Positions 11,731 through 24,147 of a DNA stretch of 64,000 nt are shown one piece after another; within the stretch, counting starts at the first letter, position 1, and each line of letters starts with the position of its first letter. Made by a program: the position numbers and the translations under genes. The notes under the pieces are model-generated. The model did not search any database. It was not told where the DNA came from and saw only the letters and a list, made by a program, of their open reading frames with translations. Source of the DNA: Hyparrhenia diplandra (taxonomy: Eukaryota; Streptophyta; Magnoliopsida; Poales; Poaceae); the NCBI GenBank assembly GCA_015847255.1, contig JADLZK010002559.1, forward strand, positions 310,001 to 374,000. The letters are read 5' to 3'.

Positions 11731-12945
11731 TTGAAGGAGGCAAGATCCAAGTTGAAATCTCAACCCAAGAACACTACCTCGGAAGACTCCTCCACCGTGC
11801 GTAGCTTAGCACCAATTTTTTTTGAAGACATGGCAAACAAGACCCTTCGCGAATACTACGCACCGACTACGGCCAACATCCGCCTTTGGACCGGCCGGTC
11901 GATGTGGGAGACAAAGCTTTTGAGCTCAAGCACGCACTCATCAACATGGTACAAGCTAGCCATTGCGTGGAAAAGCTCATGAAGATGCCAATGCTCACCT
12001 ACAACACTTCTTAGAGATTTATGGCACCTTCACTATCAAAGATGTCTCAAGTGATGCAATCCTACTTCGTCTCTTCCCATTCTCACTCTTGGGACGAGCG
12101 AAGCGGTGGTTCTACGCCAACAAAGACAAACTCACTACTTGGGCACTTTGCTCTACTGCCTTCCGGCAAAATTCTTCCCTATAGGCAAAACCAACGCCTT
12201 ACGAGGGAAAAATCTCAAGCTTTCAGCGGCAGAACACGAATACTGTTCGAGGCGTGGGAACGCTTTCAAGACTACATCACGCGGGAATGCCCACACCATG
12301 GAATGGAGAATTGGTTACTCATGCGGACCTTCTACCACGGGCTTAATAACAACACCGTGAGACCATGGACGCCGCTCTGCTTTGGAGGTGCTTTCCTATC
12401 ACTTACACCGAACCAAGCTACCGACCTTGTGGAAAAGATGGCATCAAACCAAGCTTGGAATGAGGACCGTCAACCCCCAAGAAAAGAGAGAGGAATGCAC
12501 CAGCCGAAAGAGGTAGATATGTTTTGTCTGCCAAAATGGACTTAATTATGAAGAAGCTTGAAGACAAAGCTCAGAGAAGAAGGAAGTCATGCAACTCTTC
12601 GATTCCCGCATGACATGTGAAGAATGTGGCAACTTTGGACACTCGGGCAGCCATCGTCCCCGAGCTAGAAGAGGACGTGAACTACATCAACAATAACAAC
12701 AAACGATATATCGTCCTCGAATCAACAATGGAGTCAACGAGACCCAACTACCAAGGTAATTATTCAGGTAACTATCAAGGTAATAACTCTTTCAATAATT
12801 TCCCACCTTTAAGAGAGTTAGTACAAAACCAAGGTAGACTTATGGATAATCTATCTAAGAAGTTAGCTTCCAATGATAAAATGCTAGAAACTATTAGTAC
12901 TAAAATGGAAAGCTTTTCTTACGCAATAAAGAACCAAAGATAGCT
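11731..12945 (+). pseudogene. Gag remnant of the Athila-like element
   Basis: The frames read in order as a plant gypsy gag: an N-terminal TLREYYAPTTANIR block, then AHEDANAHLQHFLEI, LLRLFPFSLLGRAKRWFY and ENWLLMRTFYHGLNN segments (the retrotransposon gag domain), then a QEDVNYINNNN-like region and a C-terminal NQGRLMDNLSKKL segment. The reading frame changes several times (for example near 11960, 12160 and 12200), and the zinc-knuckle region (MTCEECGNFGHSG at about 12611-12650) lies in yet another frame. As written it could not make a full Gag. Gag normally forms the cytoplasmic particle. Confidence 0.8.
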
Positions 12946-12974
12946 TTAATAAAATGATAGAATCATAATTATCG

Positions 12975-14320
12975 GTGGCTTTATACGCTCCTATGCCTAA
13001 CCCGGGTAAGATTCGGGTCAACCAGGAAGAATTAGAATCTGCAATTCTTGTCGATATTTACTATGCGGTATGCGGACCACCTACTCGGACAAAGAAATTC
13101 AATTGTGTCGGCGGGGAATGCCCGCTAAGAAAAGAAGATCCGGGAAGACGGTCGTCACCATCAACATAGGCGCCGCACCTTCGGCGCACTCATCGACTTC
13201 GGCTCAAGTGTCAACATCATGCCTAAGGTAAACCTTGAGCCCGGATTCAGAATTAGTATACACAACCATGTGCCTACAACTTGCGAGATCAATCGTTATG
13301 CTACGAGGGTATTCTAGAGGGCGTATGCCTTTACATCGGTAAGCTATACGTGGCCACCGACTTCGTGGTCACGGATATGGGTAAAAAGGTAAGAACGCCC
13401 GATCATTACGGGCCGCCCTTTCCGGCTACCACTAAGGCAATCATCTACGCCGAAATCGCGAAGATCGTCTTCACGATTAATGGGCGAGGGAGAGATTCAG
13501 CGCAAACACAAGACCTTAGCTCCCCCTGCTCCAACCGTACCACTACCGTACCCTGAAGTACACATACCGTATGGGTCGAGAAGAGGATAAAAAGAAGAAG
13601 CGGGAACAAGAACAATCGTCAACCTCGACCACACGTAGAACGAGTCTTGATGATCAATCAAGTCAACTTCGGCCACGCAAGACTCGGCGCAATCAACCAC
13701 CGAGAGAAGCTAGGCGACCCCTGGAGTTCCGGCAATTCAACGCTCCATTAATCAATGGAACTTCTATACAACCGTCGCGACACGGGATCGCATCAACCTA
13801 ATGTCAAGGTAGCGTATAAATTAATCTATGGTAATATGCCTTTGTGTTCCACCTATGTACTCTTTGCCCGGTGGCGGATCAAACACACCCGATTCCCGGA
13901 AGGTATTGTGCGAAACGGTCAAGATCAAAGACAGCTATGTCCTCACCGACTTCTTAGTCATGGACACGGAGACGAAGAACAAGATCCTCCCATAATACTT
14001 GGAAGGCCGTTCTGAATACTACAAGAGCAATCATTTACATCGGGGCGGGCGAAATCCAGTTCCATATTCAAGGTAAAAGGTGCTTTTGCTTCTTTAATAC
14101 TTATACTAACTATGAAAGCGACCCCGAAGAAGGACCAAGAAGAGAAGCGTCTCCAAAGACTACAAAGGAAGCTGGACTCAAAGATGGAGCACATTGAGAG
14201 GATAGAAAAAGACATCCAAGAAAAGTACACTCAGCTCCTACCAATCTTGAATGATGCACCAACTACACCGGAGAGGTCTCCACCAAAGAAGCAATCTTGG
14301 AAGAAGAAAGAAAGCTGCTA
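12975..14320 (+). pseudogene. Aspartic protease remnant with a duplicated C-terminal part
   Basis: After gag, the frames give a retroviral-type aspartic protease. The active-site region reads ALIDFGSSVNIMPK (about 13179-13228), with D-F-G in place of the usual D-T/S/L-G. The C-terminal part of the protease region (TDFVV.DMG..., GRPF, IIY..., I.FTING) appears twice: once at about 13340-13480 and again, better kept, at about 13900-14075 (TDFLVMD, ILGRPF, AIIYIGAGEIQFHIQGK across frames). A charged, coiled-coil-like tail follows (14112-14320). There are frameshifts throughout, and nothing resembling polymerase follows. Confidence 0.65.
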
Positions 14321-14329
14321 AGAAGAGCA

Positions 14330-15182
14330 ACAAGAATACACCCGGAGACCCAACCCAACGCCGGCATCAACAAATGAACAATCGACTTACGCGGCTACTT
14401 GTCTACGCCCACCTACGAGATCATTGGAGGAACCATACAGGTACAACATTTATACGGGGCCCATAGAGCGACACCACGCCATGGGAGAGACCCGAAAGAG
14501 GAGCAGATTCAAGGATGAGCGAAAAGGACTACTTCAAGATCTAGCTTGGGGAGAGCACCCCCATTTATCACGATAAGTATTATTACCCTATGTCTTTAAA
14601 TTTTAGCTAGTTATATTTGCTTAGAGTTAATGAGTCTTATTTAATGTGTCTTAGTTAAAAGAGTCTTAGTGTTAAAGAGTCAAATAAATAAAGTGCTAGA
14701 ACTTGTTAGACTACTTTCTTCCTATTAATTATGATCTTGATAATATGTGCTAAGGAAATGATGAATAGTTGCTCCGCCTTAATACCTCTTAAAAAGTACT
14801 TACACTTTGGACTTAGATTCTCTGAAGCTTTAAATATTTAATTTGCTCTAAACCCAACACTGTGGGAAGCACATGCTTGATCTCGAGTCTTAGCATTAAA
14901 AGATAATAGTGCATAAAAAGTTGAGCTACTGTTTATCATATTCTTAGAGATACTTGACTCTGGTTTTTATCTTTAAAAATTATAAAATTTTATGATGAGT
15001 TCCTTAGCTATGACCCTTAAGAGTATTCCATCAAGATCATCCCACTCCACCAATATCTTTGCTTTTTAACCCGGAAGTACGCATCCCCATATTTCACTTA
15101 GCCGTTAGCCATAAAAATATTTAATAGAGCTCTTGCAATCTTTAGATATGTCTCTCTCAATGTTTTTATATAGGCTGGGCTA

Positions 15183-15216
<34 letters not shown>

Positions 15217-15882
15217 GAGAGAGGGAGAGTAACGGACAAAAAGTCATACTAGGCGAGAAGGGCCTACCTCCCTAATAATAAAAAAATAAATTTAGAGATG
15301 AATAATGGACACGTGTCCGAGGGTGAGCAGGGCCCACATCTCTAAGGAGAGAGAAAATGGACACAAGTTAGGGGAAAAGCCCACCTCTCCAAGAATGGAC
15401 ACCCGGATCCTAGCAATTTTTAGAAAGAGGGATATAGACTAGAGATGCTTGAGAAGAAAAATACTAGAAAAAAAGGCTAAAGGCTATTTACTACCTTTCA
15501 TCCTCATCCACTTCACCACTATCATCCCACTATGTATGTCCTACCACTTGTGTAACTCCACTACATTACCATCTACTTAAGGGGGTCATATATAGGATCT
15601 CACGAGTTTTTCTTTTGAAAAATATTGCAAAACCCAGGATGATAGTTGATCAAAGAATTTGAGACATAGTACTTAACTTGATTGTTTTATCTTGCTTATG
15701 ATTCGTGAAAAGGCTACGCCCCATGGTAAGCAGGTAAGAGTAATCTGGTCAAGAGGAGAATTTTTTTTTTTTATAAAACACGATTACTTTTTGAGGTATG
15801 AAAGCGTAGTAGCAACTCCCGATCCTACTATAGCATGTAGCTTTTGCTAGGGACTAGCAAAGGGTAAGCTTGGGGAGTTTGT
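14330..15882. other. Non-coding 3' internal region of the LTR element
   Basis: There are no coding frames. It includes an A30 tract at about 15184-15213, then two or three imperfect copies of a roughly 70 bp unit around GGGCCCACCTCTCTAAG-like and AATGGACAC words (about 15220-15410). The purine-rich segment ending AAGCTTGGGGAG just before 15883 is the likely polypurine tract. Confidence 0.5.
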
Positions 15883-17619
15883 TGACACTTGTTATCATAT
15901 AAAATTTTTAATTAATTAAACATGAGAAAGGGGTATAAATAATAATAACAACCTAGAATAGGGTGTCACTAACATAATTCCATCAGTTTTTGGTAAAGTT
16001 GTGATTTGCGGGGACTTATGAAGAAAAATCAGCGAGAGATGGCGTGGCATACGGTACCGGCGTAGCATAGCGCAATCCAACTCGAAACAAGTCTAGAAGG
16101 CTTCGGATTAATCCCGGCGTGAACTACCCGGAACCAAGAAATACATCATCTAGAAGACTCGGAGAACACGCGACGCACGGCCGGGACCGAGAGGGGAGCA
16201 CCCAGGCCCGATCGGTAATAGTTAGGCCGATCCATTTTAGGGCGCCGACTACGCTGCGCCGGGAAGCTTCCTCCACCGCCTCTAAGACTCGATCTAAACG
16301 GTTGATTTGAGTCGGTTTGATCCGAGGGCGACGGTAGAAGTGCGGGATTGATTCAAGGTTAATACCACATCGCCTAATGAAGATGGAGAGACAGGACGAA
16401 GACCGATATATTAGGACCCTAGACCCCCTTCTTAGATCATCAAGTTCTATAACAAAGATATTTCTAATTAAAATACCAAGTCATATTCAACGCTAGAGAA
16501 ACATCGCTTTCGGAAGAATAGCAATCAAGATTAGAACTAGTAGGAAGGGAGAAATCCGCTCGGATCGTCGGAGAGGCCAGCTCAAGATCGGGCCTCGTTC
16601 TTGTAAGTTCTTCATTGTAAGTAGTTTTCAAGTTCGGACACATGCTTAATATGAATATCTTGATCATGTTTATATTCGAGATTATTTGTTCTAGTATTTA
16701 CTTTAATTACACATTTAGCATAGTTGAATTCTTTGTTATGTTCATGCATGGATTAGGTATAAGCGCTCATCATCTAGATCGGAAGGTGAGTGGTAGAGAT
16801 GATGTAATCATGGTGATTAGATCTTATTTACTGCGTTTGCACCCTATGTGCCGGGTAGGTGTGGTAGATCGTGGTGGTGACAAAGCATCATTGAGTCCTT
16901 TGCAATCCCCCCCCGTATGTAGGCCTAGCGGATGTTAGATTTCGGGTTGTTCTAAGTTTTCGGCCTTAGTCTTCACGGATTCGTCCCTCATGTGCGGATT
17001 TAATTAGTCTTTCTTCGATGATTGTTATTTGTATTGCATAATTAGGTAGATCCTAACATTTAGTTTAGAGTTACATATTGGAGTTTCTAATGCTAGCTAG
17101 CCTATGAATTGCTATCGATCCATTGTTAGACACTTTCTCGCCAACCAACGTGATTTTTGGTCAAATCTGTTTATCTAGAACTTTATCATTATCTTTACTA
17201 TGAACTTTGATCCTTGCTTAAGTAATTGATGAGATTAATGCTGATGTCTTGCACATGAGAGATGGTTAGATTAAGATCTATGCTTAGTTAATTCAAGATA
17301 ATGAGACTTCTTTCCCGTGGTAGAATATAAATTCAAGACACGGTTATTACTCCCTGGTTAAAATGCTACAATGGTATATATTCATATACGTGCGCTTCTT
17401 GGATACCCGATTATAATTGTTTATTTACTTATTAAGAAGTTATCAAGGCATAGTACGAATATTATATTCCTTGCATATTAGTAGTTTAACTATAGGGATG
17501 ACAACCTTTTTCGGATATGCTATGAGGCGCAATGAATATTTCTTTTAAGTTTTATCCGAAGCAACATCGATATTCTTTCTAGATGCCATTACTAGTTAGT
17601 GACATTAGAAATACCAACA
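15883..17619 (+). repeat. 3' LTR
   Basis: This is the second copy of the LTR, starting TGACACTTGTTATC and ending ATACCAACA. It is collinear with 9789-11518. High overall identity suggests recent insertion, but the clustered indels make an age estimate from these data unsafe. Confidence 0.9.
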
Positions 17620-18728
17620 GCGGTTTGTTGGCTGCCTCGTGCCTAGGTGTCCGTGGCAACCAAACCCTCTGGCTTCACCCTTCTCTGCGGCGGTGAGAAA
17701 AACATTAGATGGCGACATCCGCGGGGAGACATCAGAAACACGCTAGCATGGGTGTCCTTACATTGTCAGCGTTCGGCGTGGGCATTGACCGTCAAAGCCG
17801 ACAACGCGCCGCGAATCTAAATGCCAAGCCCGATGGTAGATATATGATGCGTGACGTTCGCTGAGGTATCCACACATTCGGCCTACGGCACGTGGTCGGG
17901 TGAGGCAACAACGAAGCGGTGTTGGCGAATAGAAGTCGTTGCCGAAGGGGAGAGCGACATGGCGTGGCGGCAGCGGGCTGCACGCCAGGGGTAGGTGCTG
18001 AATTGAGCAGCGGCGGTGACATTTTTGGGGGGGGCGAACCCGCGGTGGTGGTGTGCGTTATGGATACGGAGACACACGGGGAGGATCTGAGATGAAACTT
18101 TGATTTGGAATACGGAGGCGGAAGAAAAGAGAGGTGGAGTGGAAAAAAAACTACAGTAGACTCCCAATTATGTACGGGAGGAAGAGGAGGAAAAAAAAAA
18201 AAGTTGAAAGGAAAAGGGTGAAAAAAAAGTTTGCCAAAAATTTCCTCGCAGGTGAGTAGCCGAAGCAGTCGACGCAGCGAGTTGGCATTGCCGAGAGTCG
18301 ATGTAGTTGTACTTGCGTACATCTTCTGTGTGCACCAAGCAATGGTCTTGAAGCTTCCTGGTGCACCACCGTGTGCTTGTAGCTGACTGGCACCAAATTT
18401 GAAATTCCGACCGCACACTGTGGCAGTGCTCTGCTTCGCCTCGATCCTTGCGTGGCTTCTCAGTACGGGTCGTCGAGGACTCGAGTTGAAATTGAAACAT
18501 GGATTAGGGTCGCGCGGCCCATGGCCCATGTAGCGCCAATCCAACAGCTGAGGCCGGAGGCCAGCGGCTCCACGGAAACTATAATGGCTGCGAATCAAAT
18601 TCGAATCAGACTTCCGTAAAGAGGTATAGAAGAGACCGAGACATACGGGAGGGAGGACAGACAGAAAAAGGCAGAAGAGAAAAAAAAGAGGTGGGACTGA
18701 AATTTTCTCTCTTTATTAGTATATATAG

Positions 18729-20111
18729 GAAATATGCCCGTGCGTTGCAACGGGTAGCATTATATTATGGTATAATTATCTTTTTGAAAACTATAGTTCA
18801 CATCAAAGTATTATATTGTAGGAAATAATTACCTTTTTAAAACCACAGTTCACATTAGATCTAAACATTGTTTGGCTTATAGCGTACTTTGAAGAAAAAA
18901 CTTAACTTTTGAGGTTTATAATAACTATCTTATCTTAATGTAAAAAAAGACTATCTTTGGAGCAGTTTTTTCCTATGAAATTTGACACCCCACAAATATA
19001 TCCGATTCAGCTTACTTTGTTCCAATTGTGAGATCATTAAACTTTCCTTGTTATATATTCCTAACTTTGATATGAAGAGGCGTAGATTCGAGAAGCTTGT
19101 GTTTTAGAAGGATATTTCAAAATGAAGTCCAATCGATTGTTTCTATCCGGTGTTGATATAGGTGGGGATACCTATACAAATTCAACAGAGTTTCCAATGT
19201 TTCATGATCTTAGAGTGAATTTGTTTTCACAAAGGCGTGACACGGTGTTGGGTACTTCTTTAAGACATCATAGGAATACATCGTAGTAATGGTCCATGAT
19301 GGAGCTTTGAACCGCCTCGATCAACAAGCTTTCGAGCTCTCTTTTACGTCTTTCTTGACCATCGATCCTAAGATTTTTTGTGATGGGTGGGCGAGCAACG
19401 CGACACCGCTTACGTCTAGGTTCGGGGTGCCGCGCCCGGCCCGAGCTTCGCCGACCAACACGAAGCCGACATCGCGGGGCGTACAGCGCCTCGTGCGCCT
19501 CACGCTCGACGGTGGGGGCGTGAAGCGGCGGCGTTTAATGCGTACTGCTGCGGGCGATGGTGGCGCCCGGTTTGCCATGCGCCTTTGTGATGCTCGACCA
19601 GAGAGTTCGCGGTCTCGTGCCACACGCGCCGTGATACCGACGAGAGGTTGCGGTCGGCCGGGCGGGCGGCGGCAGCGAGCAACATCGTCGCCCGAGTGGG
19701 ATGCCGCCTCGGTAGCATAGTGGCGGCGAGTCGGCGACACAAAAAGCGGCAGCGTTGCGTTGCGGCGCGAGGAGGAAGCGTCGCGGCGGCGGCGGCGTGG
19801 GGAAGGCGAATAGTATTTTTATTTGGGAGCGGCGTGATGCGCCGCATGCGAACCGGTGGAGTCCTAACATGATTTGTAGTAGGAAAGCGTATATGCATAC
19901 ATGCGGGAAGGCTACGTATAGGAGTCCAAAACAGGATTTGTGGTTGAAATTAACGTAGATGACGAACCAAAAATTTTGGTGGACCAAACCAAATTTTGGT
20001 GGATTTGAAAGGCGAGAGAAAAAGGAAGCCCGGTGAAAAAAAGCCCGGTGAAAAGCCCGATGAAAAAAGAGGTGGGGACTGAAATTTTCTCTCTTTATTA
20101 GTAGGTATAGA
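18729..20111 (-). mobile_element. Second Helitron-like element, tandem to the first
   Basis: On the minus strand the 5' end reads A|TCTATACCTACTAATAAAG at 20111, which fits the Helitron A|TC rule. The sequence then continues almost exactly like the 5' end of the first element (about 30 bp shared, GAGAGAAAATTTCAGTCC). The 3' end carries a hairpin CCCGTTGCAACGCACGGG (18737-18754) like that of the first element, then a CTAT-like terminus that abuts the first element's 5' end. The interior has a GC-rich block (19380-19860) with no recognised protein. It is non-autonomous. Confidence 0.5.
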
Positions 20112-20166
20112 TATAGATATAGATATAGATATAGATATAGATATAGATATAGATATAGATATAGAT
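20106..20166. repeat. (TAGATA)n microsatellite
   Basis: About ten tandem copies of a 6 bp unit lie at the 5' border of the second Helitron-like element. Such arrays are common at the junctions of these elements. Confidence 0.9.
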
Positions 20167-20167
20167 G

Positions 20168-20540
20168 TGAACAAAAGCTCAGGAACATTTCATAGATACT
20201 ACGGGAACAAGTAAAAAAAATACCGAAGAACCTGTTGTGTCTACGACTAGAATAGTTTGGATACTACTTAAACAACATATTATACTATGGAACATCTCAA
20301 AAATACACTATGCATAGAAATAAAAAGATAAAGTATAAAAAAGTGAAACATAAAATTAAATAGAAGGAAAGAAAGGCAAAAAGTAAAAAAACTTTAAAAG
20401 ACCACGGAAAGAAAAAACAAAAATAAAAATCAACTCAAGGAAAGGAAATAGAAACATATAAAGGTAATAAAAAAAAGAAAAAGAAAAAGAAAAATAAAAA
20501 TAAAAATAAAAATAAGAATAGAACAAGGAAAAAAAGGGAG
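20168..20540. other. Adenine-rich intergenic DNA
   Basis: The sequence is strongly purine-rich (AAAATAAAAATAAG type runs). No gene is seen. Confidence 0.4.
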
Positions 20541-21240
20541 AATTAGGTGTGGAAGGCCCTAGAAAAATGTTGGTTTAGGTATTGGGCCTCTTTTTTCTTG
20601 AATTTGGGTAGAATGCCTCGAAACATTTTTTCTTAACTTCGTGGGCCTTCCGTCCGTATTCAGTTAACGGTGTTAAGTAGGTGGTAAAAGGAAAATTTTG
20701 CCCTTGAGTCAAAAAAATAAAAAACAGAATTCCTATTGTTTATAATATTTTGAGTATATATGTATATATTTATACTATTCAATTCAATACATATACCATT
20801 TTTCAGCACATCTGCACGTTCTCGTAAGCATGGCTATGTGAGATATATAGCCAAAATAATATAAATAATCAGCACAAAAAATAATATATATATGTGATTA
20901 TATATTGACTAATATAAAAATATACATATACTCAAAATAATATAAGCACATGATGCTATGTGAGATATATACGTGTGGATGTGCTGAAAATATATATGTG
21001 ATTATATATTGAATAATATAAATATATACTCAAAATATTATAAACAATAGGAATTCTGTTTTTTTATTTTTTTTTTTTTCGGGAGCAAAATTGTCTTTTA
21101 CCACCTACTTAACAATCAACTGTTGAAAAGCGGACGGAAGGCCTGAGCCAAGAAAAAATTTATTTCGAGGCCTTCGCCCAAATTCAAGAAAAAAGCCTGA
21201 TACCTAAAACCAATATTTTTCCAGCGCCTTCCACCTAATT
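20541..21240. mobile_element. Foldback element, 700 bp with long inverted-repeat arms
   Basis: The left arm starting AATTAGGTGTGGAAGGCC and the right arm ending GCCTTCCACCTAATT are inverted copies. Pairing continues inward for about 250 bp per arm: GAATTCCTATTGTTTATAAT on the left and its complement on the right, and the GTTAAGTAGGTGGTAAAAG motif and its complement. The centre is AT-rich with TATATA repeats. No protein is encoded. A transcript across it would form a long hairpin. The target duplication is unclear. Confidence 0.8.
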
Positions 21241-21282
21241 CTTCCGAAATAAGAAAAAGGTAAGAAGAAAATTGAAACTCAC

Positions 21283-21750
21283 TCAACAGAATCGTTGAAA
21301 GTACACACCCGCATTGCTTGGGCCGCGCAGCAAAAAACATTGGACAAACTCACTCAACAGAACCGTTGAAAGGCCGACCACCATACCACAGCAGTTCAAA
21401 AACATCGCATGGGCCGAGAATTGTTTGTGGGCCGCGCACCAGCAGGTCCACACTCGGACAGAAATACCGGCGCTTAAGAACACCGTCAATGTAAGTCCTA
21501 CAGATATACCGTGTAAATCTAGTGTACTCTTTGTCAAAAAAAAAAAAAAAAAAAAAAACCTACACAGACTGTACTCACCCGTGGACCCTCTCTCTCTCTC
21601 CTGGGTAAGGCGACCATCGAGAATTGTTTGTGGGCCGCGCAGCAGCTGGTCCTGCCCTCCGTCATCGGACACTCGGACAGAAAGACCCCGGCGCTTAAAA
21701 ACACCGTCAATTGAAGTCCTACAGATATTACCGTGTAAAATCTAGTGTTC
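21283..21750. repeat. Local duplication, period about 217 bp
   Basis: The tract with GGCGCTTAAGAACACCGTCAA and CCTACAGATAT.ACCGTGTAAA occurs at about 21465-21525 and again at 21685-21745. A shorter tract, CTCACTCAACAGAA.CGTTGA, is also doubled (21280-21375). Frames here are repeat-derived and are not annotated as genes. Confidence 0.65.
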
Positions 21751-24050
21751 TTAAATCAACCGTTAGTGTAAACAAAGTACTTTCGGGAAGTTTTCTTATG
21801 CCCACTGCCAGTATAGAAAGAAATGTTTACACATGTTCTCCGTGAGGTCACTTCATTATTACGTAATACACACTGCACCATCCATGTTTTTTTTTTTTTT
21901 TTTTTTTTGTTCTAGGTGAAACGTACTTAATTAGCTAACTTTGGTTTGGACATCTACAATTTTAAATAAATGCTATCTGAAATGGAGGAGTCAACTAAAC
22001 AACTTTGATATTATTGCTGCACTTTTATTTATAGTTTGATTAGAGTTAAATATTCTTATTTAGATCAAACCGACAATAACAAAATATATAGTTAATTTGG
22101 TAGTAGTGTGACTAGCTAGCTAGAGTAGTACCGTGACATGACACGCTAGGCAGATATAGTAGTAGTTAGCAACATGCTACGGACGATCCACCACTCAGCA
22201 GCAGCCTTTACCTTACACGCATTGCGTTGCCATTTGCCAACGTGTGTGTGTGTGGTTTCCCGTCAGCTCTCAAGCTCGGTTTTGGCCAACATCTCCAACA
22301 AACGCGACGACGTGCCGGCGGCAGTGTGGGCCATTGGCCAACCCCCAACAGAACCCCCATCCGAACGCCATCACTACGTATACGTGCGGTCGTCGCCGTT
22401 GGCACACGAAACGCGGACGCGCGTACACGCTGGCTATGATTGCACTGCTACGTGGGGGGAACTCTCCTCTACTCGATGAACCTGGAGTGTTCACGGTTGC
22501 AGCCGACTCTCATGGAATGTTCACTGTAGCAGCCTCTCCTTGCCTTGACTGAACTTTTTCATCATCATCCTCCTTTTTATTTATTTATTTAGCTATTTTG
22601 CAAAAGCCTTGACTAAACTTTGATGATACCACAACTAGTCCGGCAGCCTAAGGTCGGCTGCTGGAGGGCTAATCATAAGAGCATCTCCAACAGTTTGACG
22701 TTTTTTTTTTTGTTTTCAAATCATGTTGTTTGTCAACTCTCAAAATAATGTGAAAAAAGAGTCCATTTATAAGAGTTTGACATAATTCACTATCCAAAAT
22801 CAAAGTTTCAGCTATTTAAATACAACAAAGAAGAAAAGATATTTTACAAAGTGAACACAAATTTTTTCCCAAATGAACCAAGTACATATATGTAAATCTA
22901 TGTGTCGGACATTTATGCAAAGTGAACATGTAGAAAAGTTTTTTGTTTACATATGGATCCTTCTTCCTTCTCAGATCGACGAGGGAGCAGAGGATGGCCA
23001 ATCTGGCCAACGGGTCGCTTGAGATGGCGGCTAAGGGAGGGCGCTGGGCCTAGGCCGCGGCTGGTCATGCACTTGGGCTTGGTCACCGGCAGCAGCGCGA
23101 GAGGGGGAGCAGGGCTGGGGCTGCTGGTGGGGAAGAGAAGGAGGAGAAGAGCAGCGATGGCAGAGCTAGCAGGTCCTGACGGGTATGGATCGAAGCAGAT
23201 GTCGTGAGAAGTCGCGGCAAATGGCGGATGCGGCAACCCGTGGGGCAGTGTGGCGTATATTTTCGTGGATTGATCGATGTTTTAGGAATTGGCAAAAAGA
23301 TGTGGAAACCATAGGCCAAGTTGTTTAGGGAGGGTTTTTTTTTTTTTTTTTTTTTTTTTTTGCCAAACAAATAAGTGTTGGGAAGCCATATGCCAAATTG
23401 TCGGATGAGATCCTCCATAGTTTGCTTTATTTTTCTTTTATATAAAATCCTTCGAAATCAACATGGCTTCATTTTTTTTAAATAATGAAAATTTTGAAAT
23501 ATTCCAATGTGTTTAATTCACCTTATGCCACTCTTCTCATCTCACCCTTGCAGTCAACACATTTTCTGCTGATATCCAAAAAGAGACTATGTTTTCAAAT
23601 CAAACACAACATCATGTATTTGACGTAAAACCAACAAGATATTTTTGGACGTAAAACCAACAAAATCTTGAATCCAGCACGAGACAACACGTTTTCATTC
23701 CAAAACCAGCGCGATCTAAATCCAACACGAAATCATGTTTTGAACCGCACACTCTAGCCATAGTACCAAGTTCGATTTTAGAACATATTAAGAAGATACA
23801 TTCAGATGATACAATTGTTGCATAAATCTCCAAGTGATTAGTCGTCCAGATAACATATAACATGTATGCTAGCCCGTCAATGTTTTAATATTATGTTACG
23901 TGGAGTCGGTACCCACAGTACGTACAAATGAATTAACAATGTCGTTATCACGGATTTGATGTAGAATAGTTCAAACTATTTTGCTACTCACCCTTTCTGC
24001 AGATTCTCCGAGACAAAATCTGAGATACAGTAGCATCGGCGGTAGTTATG
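21751..24050. other. Intergenic DNA upstream of the acyltransferase gene
   Basis: Mixed sequence with poly-T tracts (about 21885 and 23335). A GC-rich block is present at 22180-22550 and another at 22950-23260. Short frames exist in both, but none shows a known domain, conserved start context or splice structure. The words AGAGCATCTCCAACAG at about 22680 are typical of the end of a grass MITE; no partner end was found. Confidence 0.35.
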
Positions 24051-24147
24051 CAACCCCTCCAAACCCCAACGGTTTTGCATCGGCCGGCCCCTCCGACGAC
24101 CTTGACTCCTTCAACTTCAAGCAAAGCCGCCATTGCTAGCAGCTACC

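Larger units (their letters stand above)
9789..17619 (+). mobile_element. Athila/Tat-like Ty3/gypsy LTR retrotransposon, non-autonomous
   Basis: Two LTRs of about 1.73 kb flank a 4.36 kb internal region. The primer-binding site TGGCGCCGTTGC directly follows the 5' LTR, and a purine-rich tract precedes the 3' LTR. The internal region encodes a frameshifted gag and protease only. Reverse transcriptase, RNase H and integrase motifs are not seen, so it must have moved using enzymes of another element. The last 1.3 kb of the internal region is non-coding. A clear 5 bp target duplication is not visible at the outer borders. Confidence 0.9.
9378..18728 (-). mobile_element. Helitron-like element, split by an LTR retrotransposon
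   Basis: On the minus strand the 3' end shows the Helitron hallmarks: a perfect hairpin CCCGTGC-(3 nt)-GCACGGG at 9391-9407, then a short spacer and CTAG at 9378-9381 followed by T. The presumed 5' end is at about 18728, where the minus strand reads TATATACTAATAAAGAGAG; the second element has the same start. About 410 bp (9382-9788) and 1.1 kb (17620-18728) belong to the Helitron, and the rest is the inserted LTR element. No Rep/helicase is encoded, so it is non-autonomous. The 5' terminus lacks the usual clean A|TC. Confidence 0.5.

Noticed and set aside
9780..17630. Target-site duplication for the large LTR element
   Set aside because: The 5 bp next to the LTR borders (TTCGT and GCGGT) do not match. 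A shared TTTGTT near both borders does not sit directly at the ends.
17792..18598. 268-residue minus-strand frame inside the first Helitron-like element
   Set aside because: Composition is uneven (a T-rich stretch gives poly-Phe), there is no domain, and no splice or start context. It could contain captured DNA but I cannot support a gene.
19321..20188. Several frames of 130-217 residues on both strands in the second Helitron-like element
   Set aside because: They include the TAGATA microsatellite translated as repeated residues and GC-rich low-complexity sequence.
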